A DNA stretch of 64,000 bases from assembly GCA_003235365.1 (NCBI GenBank), contig QJWJ01000522.1, positions 20,701 through 84,700 on the forward strand, in the 5' to 3' direction. A program made the translations under genes and the position numbers. The stretch comes from Deltaproteobacteria bacterium. GTDB lineage: Bacteria; Myxococcota_A; Polyangia; Polyangiales; Polyangiaceae. Positions 42,920 to 50,682 of this stretch are shown piece after piece. Under the pieces are notes generated by a model. That model ran no database searches and had not been told where the DNA came from. It worked only from the letters and a program-made list of their open reading frames with translations. Position 1 is the stretch's first letter; each line of letters opens with the position of its first letter.

Positions 42920-43054
42920 CACGATGTTCCTTTCGAAGCAAGTGATAGCCTCGAGCTGGCGAACCGTCAGGCAACCTGACATCAGAATGTCTGATTGACG
43001 TAATACCGTCCAGCCACCCCCTCCAGAGGTTCACCGGACGGCCGATGACCATGG

Positions 43055-43711
43055 CTACTGCTGCGACCAAACGCTGGTCACGGCGAGTTGTCCGGCAATC
43101 GCCAAACGACCATGGGGAGGATCAGCAGGTCTGCCTGGATAGGCGTTGCTGGAGCAGCCAAACCCCATCCGAAAGGGACGAACGCTCCCCATGGCACCAA
43201 TTCGAACCCAGCTCGTCGCGGCCCAATCGAGCCCGAGCGCAAGCTGTGCCGATGGCCCCGAGCCGTCACCACAGTCGGGATGAGCCGGCGTCTGAGTCAC
43301 GGACAGGTAACCCAACCCGAGCTCGAGATACGGCTGCCAACGAGACGGTGCAACGAAGTACCAACGCGTCACGAGTGCCATCAGCGTCACTTGCACGCTC
43401 CCGTCAGCATCCGGAAACCCCAAACCATCCATTACGACGCCTGTCTCGTCACCTCGCGCGTCCCAGCCAACCCACGAGGCGTCAACCGTACCCCCGAGGG
43501 CGAAGTGGTCCCCCAAGCGTAACAGGGCAAAGGGGCCACCGCTCACCCCCACGGGGGAAAGTGTGTCTTCGGGTTCAGTCGGTGCGAGCACACCGAGACG
43601 CAACCCGAGCTCGAGGTCGTTCGCACGCGCGGTGGCGGGGAGAACCGCGATCGACAACGCCACCACCGAGACCGCACCCCAGCCGATCATCGAGTGTCGG
43701 AAACGACTCAT
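43055..43711 (-). CDS. Exported beta-rich protein, probable outer-membrane barrel (copy 2)
   Basis: 218 residues. A Sec signal peptide covers about 1-30 (GAVSVVALSIAVLPATARAND). The rest alternates as beta strands (LELGLRLGVLAP, FALLRLGDHFALGGTVDASWVGW, RWYFVAPSRWQPYLELGLGYLSV, LALGLDWAATSWVRIGAMGSV). Two Cys (HPDCGDG and FGCSSN) match positions in the adjacent paralogue. It is downstream of that paralogue with a four-base overlap. Classical outer-membrane protein or a secreted lipid-binding barrel are both possible. Confidence 0.7.
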   Translation of the reverse strand: MSRFRHSMIGWGAVSVVALSIAVLPATARANDLELGLRLGVLAPTEPEDTLSPVGVSGGPFALLRLGDHFALGGTVDASWVGWDARGDETGVVMDGLGFPDADGSVQVTLMALVTRWYFVAPSRWQPYLELGLGYLSVTQTPAHPDCGDGSGPSAQLALGLDWAATSWVRIGAMGSVRPFRMGFGCSSNAYPGRPADPPHGRLAIAGQLAVTSVWSQQ

Positions 43712-44355
43712 TTGGCCGACCAGAGCGTGGTGAAAGCCAGCTGACCCGACACTGCCAATGCCACCGTCGGCGGTTCGTCATCGGGGTAGCACGCGCGTGC
43801 CGAACGCAGCGGTCGAGCGGCGGCGGTCAAACCCAGACGCGAATCGGAAGCGACTTGCCAATCGACGCCAAACGCCAACTGTCCAGATACGCCCGAGCCG
43901 GACCGACAATCGAGGTTGTTTGGCATGCTCACCGAGACGTATCCGAGGCCAACCTCGACGAACGGCAACAGCGGCGTCGTGTCGACAGGATCACGAGCGA
44001 GGGGATAGAAGCGACCCTCGAGCGCAAACAGTGTCGAGCGCGTTCCATCGTCGGGAAATTCGAGGGGACCGTCGAAGCGACCGTCACCTCCCGGTGGCGA
44101 GTGCCATGCGAGCCACAACATGTCGACTAGCAAGCCGGCGGCCACATGTTCACCCAACCTCACCAACGCGGTCAGCCCCCCAGAAGGCGCCGCCGCGGGC
44201 TGGTACTCGTGCCCTTCCGTCGGTACCGACGCCCCCGCGCGCAGGGCAAACTCGAGCACTTCCGCCTTCACCGGCGGGGCGAGCGCCCCCACAGCCCCAA
44301 CGACGACCGTTCCGACGACGGCGCGTGAGCAACGCGACCCGATCACTGACGACAT
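43708..44355 (-). CDS. Exported beta-rich protein, probable outer-membrane barrel (copy 1)
   Basis: 215 residues. A signal peptide ends near APPVKAEV. The mature pattern parallels its neighbour: FALRAGASVPTEGHEY, TALVRLGEHVAAGLLVDMLWLAWH, LLPFVEVGLGYVSVSM, QLAFGVDWQVASDSRLGL, with Cys in NLDCRSGSG and RACYPDDE. The two genes overlap by four bases and appear to be a tandem duplication. The start at 44355 is an ATG. The function is unknown. Confidence 0.7.
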   Translation of the reverse strand: MSSVIGSRCSRAVVGTVVVGAVGALAPPVKAEVLEFALRAGASVPTEGHEYQPAAAPSGGLTALVRLGEHVAAGLLVDMLWLAWHSPPGGDGRFDGPLEFPDDGTRSTLFALEGRFYPLARDPVDTTPLLPFVEVGLGYVSVSMPNNLDCRSGSGVSGQLAFGVDWQVASDSRLGLTAAARPLRSARACYPDDEPPTVALAVSGQLAFTTLWSAK

Positions 44356-44857
44356 TGCAACGAGTATGCACGAGACGGGGAAGGCCGGTGGACGGCCAAT
44401 CCCCGCCGAACGACTCGCGCCCCGATCACCGCGGAAGATTCCGTGGCCCCATGGATGACGCTCGCGCGTTCTTCAGAGCCGGCGTGCGGCAAGAAATGCA
44501 GTCGCGCCACGACGGCGGCCCCCCCCTGGCTCGCGACCGCGGTGCGCCAACCTCGAACGCCGGATTGCCCTGAAGGTGCAAACATCTGCGCCAGGTAGAT
44601 ACCTCATTGGGTGTTTGTCTCTGCGGCCCTCCATTTTCGACAGAAACCGCGGGTAAGTGGGCCTACTAGAAGCATCGATCACCTCGATCGAGGCGACAAG
44701 TCGGACAGCCAGGAGCATCGAACGGCGCGCATGACTGGATAGAATCTCCCCCTGGACGACGCCTCTCGCCGATGGGGCGATCTCTCGGGGAAGTTCCGTG
44801 TATGAGCGATCTATCCAGTCGTGCACTGGGGCGACGTGAACCGTCGAGGAACCAACC
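44356..44857. other. 502-base divergent intergenic region
   Basis: This region lies between the barrel-like pair (minus) and the BNR lipoprotein (plus). I accept no gene here. A 41-codon plus-strand frame (from about 44451 to 44573) starts MDDARAFFRAGVRQEMQ but has no good ribosome binding site. It probably holds promoters in both directions. Confidence 0.45.
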
Positions 44858-46642
44858 ATGCGAATGAATGACCTATCCCTACCCCTCTTGGCCTCGTTCG
44901 TCCTCGCTGCCTGCGCCGAGGATACTGCTGACAGTGGAGCGTCCCCCGTCGTCACCGACACGACCACGAGCAGCACGGACAGCTCGATGACTGCGGGACC
45001 CACGAGCGTGACGCCCGGGACGACGACGCCCGGGACGACGACGATCCCCGGCGGTCCGACAGCCTCACAGCCGGGCCCCGGGACGCCGGGTCCCACCGGT
45101 CCAGTGGTTGGGGGAACCGCAACGACCGGCGGACCAGACCCCCAACCCAGTACCACTCAGAGCACTGGTCCGGACACGACGCCATCCCAATCCGCTGCGG
45201 GCGGTTCACCCAACGCCGGCGGTTCACCCAACGCCGGCGGTTCACCGGGCGCGGGCGGTACCCCCAACGCCGCCGGTTCACCCGGTGCCGGCGGCGGCAC
45301 GCCAAACGGTCCAGAGCCCAGTGCCGCGGATGCGGTCTGCCCCTATGCAGGCGGTGGCGAGGCCGACGGGCAGAACTGGGTCAAAGGGGACATGTTGGAG
45401 TTCAACGACAACGGCGGCTGGTGCTGGTACCAAGATGAACGCGCGCTCGTCGACCAGGAGACTGGGGAACTCATCATCGCCTCGGTCGCCAGCGGCGGCG
45501 GTCGCGAGGCCAACGTGGAAGTCACTCATTGGGACATCGCGGCCAAGCAGGGGACGCGGCATCACATCGGCACCATGAGTTACACCGACGATCACGACGT
45601 CGCTGCACTGGTGAAGCGACCCGAGGGTGGTTACGCAGCGATGTGGGCAGGTCACAACGACGACTGCAACAGCTACTTCAGTCAGTACGATGGCAACTCG
45701 TGGTCGAACTCTGGTTCGTTCGCCTGGCCAGAATGCCCAACGTCTTCAGGCAAGCGGATCACGTACGCCAACATGTGGTACCTCGGCGACACCCTGTACA
45801 GCTACGTGCGGTCAATCGACACCAGCCCGCACTACTTGTTTTCGAACGATGGCGGCAAATCGTGGGAGCTCGGCGGACGCCTCACGTCGACACCGCAGGT
45901 CGGCTACGTCGCGGGATACTACAAGTACTGGGGTAACAACACTGACCGCATCGACTTCTTCGGCACCGAAGCCCATCCGCGCGACAACGACAACAGCCTC
46001 TATCACGGCTACGTGCAAGGCGGTAAGATTCACAATTCGACCGGGGAAGTGATCGACGACGACTTCAGTGACAGGTCGGCGATCGACGTGCCGCAGTACA
46101 GCACGGTCTTCAAGACGGGAACGACCGTCAACGGCGTGCGCCTGGAGCACATGTGGAACGCCGACCTCGTGCGCTACGACGACGAGACGGTCGCTGCCAT
46201 CGGTACGGGGCGCGTGTCCGGCACCGGTTCGGATGATCCCGACAAGCGCTTGCTGTACTTCCGTTTCGACGGCTCCGAGTGGAAGACGACGTACCTGGCG
46301 CAGGCAGGTACCAAACTCTACGACAGTGAACAGGACTACACCGGCCTCGGTGCACTCGACCCAGACAACCCCCACATCATCTACATTTCCACGGCGTTCG
46401 ATCCCCGCACCGACGAGGGCAGCTTCACCGGAAAGAAGGAGATCTGGAAAGGGGTGACCTGTGACGACGGGGCGACCTTCGACTGGGAACCGATCACGGC
46501 CAACTCGCAGATGGACAACCTGCGTCCGATCGTGCCCAAGTGGGATGCAAAACACACGGCACTGCTGTGGCTGCGTGGAACGTACACGTCGGCGCAATCC
46601 TACAACTTCAAGGTCGTGGGATTGATCGAAGAAGAAAACTGA
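44858..46642 (+). CDS. BNR-repeat lipoprotein (BNR_4-like, possible glycan-active)
   Basis: 594 residues. The lipoprotein signal LASFVLAACAED gives a lipobox at Cys19. Residues about 20-155 are a Thr/Pro/Gly-rich linker with tandem AGGSPN units. The C-terminal 430 residues resemble a seven-bladed BNR_4 propeller: GGWCWYQDERALVD, EVTHWDIAAKQGTRHHIG, DDHDVAALVKRPEGGYAAMW, PHYLFSNDGGKSWELGG and FDPRTDEGSFTGKKEIWKGV. BNR_4 includes ulvan-type lyases and unsaturated-glycan enzymes, but I cannot assign catalysis. GAGGAACC precedes the start, and a strong terminator follows. Confidence 0.75.
   Translation: MRMNDLSLPLLASFVLAACAEDTADSGASPVVTDTTTSSTDSSMTAGPTSVTPGTTTPGTTTIPGGPTASQPGPGTPGPTGPVVGGTATTGGPDPQPSTTQSTGPDTTPSQSAAGGSPNAGGSPNAGGSPGAGGTPNAAGSPGAGGGTPNGPEPSAADAVCPYAGGGEADGQNWVKGDMLEFNDNGGWCWYQDERALVDQETGELIIASVASGGGREANVEVTHWDIAAKQGTRHHIGTMSYTDDHDVAALVKRPEGGYAAMWAGHNDDCNSYFSQYDGNSWSNSGSFAWPECPTSSGKRITYANMWYLGDTLYSYVRSIDTSPHYLFSNDGGKSWELGGRLTSTPQVGYVAGYYKYWGNNTDRIDFFGTEAHPRDNDNSLYHGYVQGGKIHNSTGEVIDDDFSDRSAIDVPQYSTVFKTGTTVNGVRLEHMWNADLVRYDDETVAAIGTGRVSGTGSDDPDKRLLYFRFDGSEWKTTYLAQAGTKLYDSEQDYTGLGALDPDNPHIIYISTAFDPRTDEGSFTGKKEIWKGVTCDDGATFDWEPITANSQMDNLRPIVPKWDAKHTALLWLRGTYTSAQSYNFKVVGLIEEEN
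45199..45300. repeat. 18-bp tandem repeats in the lipoprotein linker
   Basis: Repeats of GGCGGTTCACCCAACGCC-type units, diverging towards the 3' end, encode the AGGSPN series. They are in frame and may vary in copy number. Confidence 0.75.
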
Positions 46643-46652
46643 GCCACTCGCA

Positions 46653-46676
46653 AAGCCCGCGCACCAACGCGGGCTT
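46653..46676 (+). terminator. Terminator after the BNR lipoprotein
   Basis: AAGCCCGCG (46653-46661) and CGCGGGCTT (46668-46676) form a perfect nine-base stem with a CACCAA loop, 11 bases after the stop codon. The sequence after it (CGTCG) is not T-rich. Confidence 0.7.
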
Positions 46677-46755
46677 CGTCGCACTCGGCAACGTTGCGAG
46701 ACTCCCTTCGAAGGGTGAGCGTTCAGTGTCGAGAGAGCTCGTGAGTTCACCCCGA

Positions 46756-47457
46756 CTAGCCATCCGAGGCCAACGCGGTGAAGACGAGGCCAGCGCATCG
46801 CGCGTAGCGACCGCTCACCGAGGCTCCAAAGACGGTCGATCCAGCGCAGCGACGGATACGCGCTTCGAAAGTGCCTGTGGCTTCGTCGAAGCACACTCGC
46901 ACGTCACGGAAGTCGAGCCTTCGTCCCGTCCTGGGGTACTGCGCTTTGTAGACGCACTCTTTGGCACTGAACAGCAGCTTCGCCCACCTGCCGGCCTCCC
47001 GTGGCCGCAGCGTCGCGAGCCATCGAAGTTCCGCAGGCAGGCAGAGCTGCGAAAACAGCTCTTCGGGCAGCGGTTGGTCGCCCTCGACGTCGACACCGAG
47101 CACCCGCCCGCGGGCGTGCCGCGCGACCGCAACGACGACCTGGGTGTTGGTGTGGCTGATGCTACCGACGATCCCCACGGGCCAGCGAGGTGCACCGTCA
47201 GAGCCGCGCAACAGCGGAGCTGGGGTGGACATGCCCAGCGACGCCATGAGCCGCCGCGCCAGCAGGCGGCCCGTAGCAAACTGGCGCCGACGCCGATCGA
47301 TCGCCTGCGCCACGAGCGCTTGCTCTTGGGGGAGCAACACCGACGGATCGACACGTCGAGGATCCATCGCAGCGCAGTGCACCCAGGGCGGGAACAGGTC
47401 GGTGAGCGTCGCGCGTGGCAACGCAACCCGACACTCCGTACCCGGCTCACACTTCAT
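46756..47457 (-). CDS. Sfp/EntD-type 4'-phosphopantetheinyl transferase
   Basis: 233 residues. The PPTase motifs are in order: GSISHTN, LGVDVEG (metal-binding Asp-x-Glu) and FSAKECVYKAQY (the FSxKE(x)xxK helix). It transfers phosphopantetheine from CoA to the carrier-protein serine, here most likely Ser2490 of the adjacent PKS. The ATG at 47457 overlaps the flavoprotein stop by four bases. The reading frame is open further upstream, but that extension lies wholly inside the flavoprotein gene on the same strand and is not protein-like. It is the last gene of the PKS operon. Confidence 0.92.
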   Translation of the reverse strand: MKCEPGTECRVALPRATLTDLFPPWVHCAAMDPRRVDPSVLLPQEQALVAQAIDRRRRQFATGRLLARRLMASLGMSTPAPLLRGSDGAPRWPVGIVGSISHTNTQVVVAVARHARGRVLGVDVEGDQPLPEELFSQLCLPAELRWLATLRPREAGRWAKLLFSAKECVYKAQYPRTGRRLDFRDVRVCFDEATGTFEARIRRCAGSTVFGASVSGRYARCAGLVFTALASDG

Positions 47458-49079
47458 GCGGTGTGCTGCGGTCCGCGCTCGCCACCCGCTTCGCCAAGCT
47501 CTGGGACGGGTCCCGACAACACCTTGGGCGCACCGCCCCCTGCGAGCCGCTTGCGCGCCCGCTTGCCGAGGTACCCGTTGGCACTTCGTCCAGCGAGGAA
47601 GCCGCTGGCCATGCAGGGACCGATCCCCGCTCCGAAGATGGCCGAACCGACTTGGTACAGCCCGGGCACTCCCAACGACGGGAAGAAGCGACGCGGAAAC
47701 GACTGGCCAGGTGTGTGCGCTGGGCCGTAGATACCGCCAGCGTGGGCCCGCACGAAGTGCCACGCGGTCGCTGGTGTGGCTGCATCGAGCAGTTGCACGT
47801 GGTCGCGCAAACCCGGTGCGTAGCGCTCGGCGGTTCGGAGCAACCTGGCCGTCAGGTCTGTCTTCAGCCGTTCGTAGTCCGCGCCGCGCTGTTTCAACGG
47901 CCGTTCGAACCACGGATCGAACATGCCGGGCGGCGTGAACGTGATCAGCTCCAAGGTGTGGTGGTTGGGCGGCGCCCGAGAACTGTCCGGATCCTTGAGC
48001 GTCGGCGCGCTCAGAAAGAGCATCGGATCTTCGGGCATCCGCCCGTCGAAGAGGGGCGCGTACGCCGCATCGATGTCGGCGCTGGGATAATGCCAGACGT
48101 TTGCGTCCGTCAATCCGACGCCCGATAGATCCAAATCCGTGCCGACAAACACCATGAAGGCACCGAGGCTCGGCTCCAGGCGCCGCAACTTGCGACGGGT
48201 GAGCCAGTTGGGGCGGGCGCCGCGCAGCAGTTCGACGGTGTGAGTGATGTCCGCATTGGACACCACGACGGGTGCACTGTAGCGCTCCCCCTTGTTGGTC
48301 GACACGACGAACCCGCCCCCGGATTGACTCTCGATGGACTCGACGAGCCGGTTCTTCTGCAGAACCGCGCCACAGGCGTGCAGGGCTTGGACGTACGCGT
48401 CGCGCATCGGACCGCTGCCCCCCTTCGGGTAGTAGCCGCCGTCCACGAAGTGGTTGAGCACCATGATCGAGACGTAGGAACTGGCGCGGCTCGGCGGCAA
48501 TGCGATGTCACCGCACGGACCGGCGATCACGGAACGCAGCAGCGGGTCGGAGAAGTAGCTACTGAGCAACTTCGCAAACGGCACCCGCATGCACTCGAGG
48601 ATGGTCGCGGCGTGGCGGAGCGCACAGCGCTTGTCTGCCCCCGTGGCAATTCCCATCATCACGCGTTGAACCGCGCCGCAGGCCCGCATCAGCTCGAAGA
48701 ACCGAGCGAGCCCCTTGCGCTGCGACGGGAAACGCTCGGCGAGGTAGTCGCGCCAACGTTCGGCGCCTTCCACCAGCCACAGCTCTCGGTCGCCAAAGAA
48801 GTAGCGATCGATGCAGTCGCCATCCATCTTTCTGAAGTCGACATCGAGCTCCAGACGGTCCAACAGTCGCCGGATGCGACCGCCCTCGTGGATCTCCCCG
48901 ACGTAGTGAACACCGATGTCGAAGTGGTACTGTTTGCGCGCAAACGGGTTGAGCATGCCACCGTATTGCTTGCCCGCTTCGAGAAGCAGAACGGAGCGCC
49001 CTTCGCGCGCCAGCGTCAGGCCTGCCGTCAAGCCGCCAACGCCCGTCCCGACGATTACTGCATCAAACGTCCCGTCCAT
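47454..49079 (-). CDS. CrtI/retinol-saturase-like FAD-dependent oxidoreductase
   Basis: 541 residues. The N-terminal dinucleotide fold DAVIVGTGVGGLTAGLTLAREGRSVLLLEAG is followed by YGGMLNPFARKQYHFDIGVHYVG, and the C-terminus has GGIYGPAHTPGQ and GLYQVGSAIFGAGIGPCMASGFLAG. These are the features of the phytoene desaturase, CrtH and retinol-saturase group. Such enzymes desaturate, saturate or isomerise polyenes. It sits between the halogenase-like and PPTase genes with four-base overlaps at both ends (ATG 49079 overlapping the halogenase stop). Action on the PKS product is inferred from context. No carotenoid genes occur in the window. Confidence 0.87.
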   Translation of the reverse strand: MDGTFDAVIVGTGVGGLTAGLTLAREGRSVLLLEAGKQYGGMLNPFARKQYHFDIGVHYVGEIHEGGRIRRLLDRLELDVDFRKMDGDCIDRYFFGDRELWLVEGAERWRDYLAERFPSQRKGLARFFELMRACGAVQRVMMGIATGADKRCALRHAATILECMRVPFAKLLSSYFSDPLLRSVIAGPCGDIALPPSRASSYVSIMVLNHFVDGGYYPKGGSGPMRDAYVQALHACGAVLQKNRLVESIESQSGGGFVVSTNKGERYSAPVVVSNADITHTVELLRGARPNWLTRRKLRRLEPSLGAFMVFVGTDLDLSGVGLTDANVWHYPSADIDAAYAPLFDGRMPEDPMLFLSAPTLKDPDSSRAPPNHHTLELITFTPPGMFDPWFERPLKQRGADYERLKTDLTARLLRTAERYAPGLRDHVQLLDAATPATAWHFVRAHAGGIYGPAHTPGQSFPRRFFPSLGVPGLYQVGSAIFGAGIGPCMASGFLAGRSANGYLGKRARKRLAGGGAPKVLSGPVPELGEAGGERGPQHTA

Positions 49080-50680
49080 CACTGCACCGGCCCGTTCTCG
49101 ATTGCTGGTGCTCCGCCAGCGACCACCGCAGCAGCACCCGACGTCTTGCGTGCGCCCCTCTCGACCGCTGCCACAATCTGCTTCGACCAGGCATCGAACG
49201 CCGTGATGTTCTTTTTCATCTCGCGCATGCAGTCGACGCGGCTACGCTTGGCGAGCAGATCGAGGTGCAGCCTGGCGCACATCGGAAGCTTGCTGTAATC
49301 GGTAAACAGGTACCCCTTGGGCTCCTGCGCGAACGTACCCCACTGCCGAAACGCTGCCTGCGTGCGCTGTTGAATCGGTTCGAACCGCTCGGCGAGTTCG
49401 TGAAAGTCGTCCAGCGCCTGGGGATCGACGAGGTGCCCCCCGAAGAGCATCGGACAAGGCAGCGCCCAGTAGAAGCAAGTGTCCCAGATGACTTTCGTCG
49501 TCATCACCGCCGTGCTGCGGAACGTTCGGTAGTTGTCCTGATACAACGGCAAGAAGTTCGGCACGAGATCGCCCAACAAGAAGCGATTGAAGCGATCGGT
49601 GATGGTATCGGTCAGCTCGCGGCGCCGGTTCAGCTCGACGAGCTTGCACGTCATCCAGTTCGTGTAGGCGATGAAGTCCAACCCCGGACTGTAGAACGGG
49701 TCGAGAAACAACGCCGCTTCACCCACGCAGGACCAACGCTGCGGGGAGAAGATCTGCCTGGTGAGGTACGAGAACTTCTGCATGACTCGAAAGTCGAGCA
49801 TCGGCGCATCGCGAATGAACCGATGCAACGTGGGTTCACGCTCTGCAAGCCAAGCGAGTGCGCGTTCCTTGGTGGAGTACTGCTCCGCGGGAAACTGACG
49901 CGGATCGGCGACTATCCCGATGCTGGTGTTCTGTGAAACGAGTGGGATCATCCAAATCCAGTACCCGTCGCCCATCATGTGGTTGGTCGAGAACCAGCGG
50001 CGCTCCTGGGTGGGCGGTTTCCAAACCGGCGGCGCCCCGTCGCCCATCGCCTCGACCTCATACACTCCTTTCAGGCGAAACCACGCGGCGTTCGCCTGAT
50101 GCGGACTCGGCAGCGTGAGGTTCAACTTGCGATGCAACAGACGACGACGCCCGGTGGCATCGACGAGAAAACGGGCGCTCACTTCTCGCTGCCGACCGGC
50201 ATCGTCTTCGTAGCTGACGACATGCAGGTCCTCATCCCCCGTCGCAAGTTCGACGTCCGTGATACGAGCCCCCTCGACGAGGGTCACGCCGTCCTCGACG
50301 ACCATCCTTCGCAAGTCGCGTTCGCACACTCCTCGGTCGACCTGATACGATGGCACACGCGGAAACTGCCGCACGCCCAGTTCTGGCCGTTCCCACAGGG
50401 GTCGGTCCGCGTCGCCAAAGAACATACGCAGACCGAGCTTGTGCAAGTGATTGCGATTGAAGTAGCCGGTCAGACCGAGGTGCTCGGTCAGGTAGCGACC
50501 ACCGCCCTCGACCGTGGCTTCGCCGACCTTGTGCGCACCAGCTTCGATGGCACCCGCCTGCTTCTCGAGCACGACCACCCTCAGGCCGGGGTCTGAGCGC
50601 TGGAGTTGACGGGCGCAGGTCAAGCCCGCAAGGCCGCCCCCGCAGATGACGACGTCGAAATCCCTGTGTGTGGTCGTCAT
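49079..50680 (-). CDS. FAD-dependent halogenase-family protein
   Basis: 533 residues. The FAD site is VVICGGGLAGLTCARQL, followed by KVGEATVEGGG. Lys81 in HKLGLRMFF fits the halogenase lysine region, and WIWMIP at 241-246 is the W-x-W-x-I-P motif that separates FAD halogenases from monooxygenases. The rest matches the phenolic/pyrrole-type group rather than tryptophan halogenases. GGAG with good spacing precedes the ATG at 50680, directly after the PKS stop. It probably chlorinates the PKS intermediate or product. No flavin reductase is nearby. An inactive or epoxidase-like homologue cannot be excluded. Confidence 0.87.
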   Translation of the reverse strand: MTTTHRDFDVVICGGGLAGLTCARQLQRSDPGLRVVVLEKQAGAIEAGAHKVGEATVEGGGRYLTEHLGLTGYFNRNHLHKLGLRMFFGDADRPLWERPELGVRQFPRVPSYQVDRGVCERDLRRMVVEDGVTLVEGARITDVELATGDEDLHVVSYEDDAGRQREVSARFLVDATGRRRLLHRKLNLTLPSPHQANAAWFRLKGVYEVEAMGDGAPPVWKPPTQERRWFSTNHMMGDGYWIWMIPLVSQNTSIGIVADPRQFPAEQYSTKERALAWLAEREPTLHRFIRDAPMLDFRVMQKFSYLTRQIFSPQRWSCVGEAALFLDPFYSPGLDFIAYTNWMTCKLVELNRRRELTDTITDRFNRFLLGDLVPNFLPLYQDNYRTFRSTAVMTTKVIWDTCFYWALPCPMLFGGHLVDPQALDDFHELAERFEPIQQRTQAAFRQWGTFAQEPKGYLFTDYSKLPMCARLHLDLLAKRSRVDCMREMKKNITAFDAWSKQIVAAVERGARKTSGAAAVVAGGAPAIENGPVQ

Positions 50681-50682
50681 GT

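Noticed and set aside
47458..47913. N-terminal extension of the PPTase frame
   Set aside because: It lies inside the flavoprotein coding region in another frame and is Arg-rich. The PPTase start overlaps the flavoprotein stop instead.
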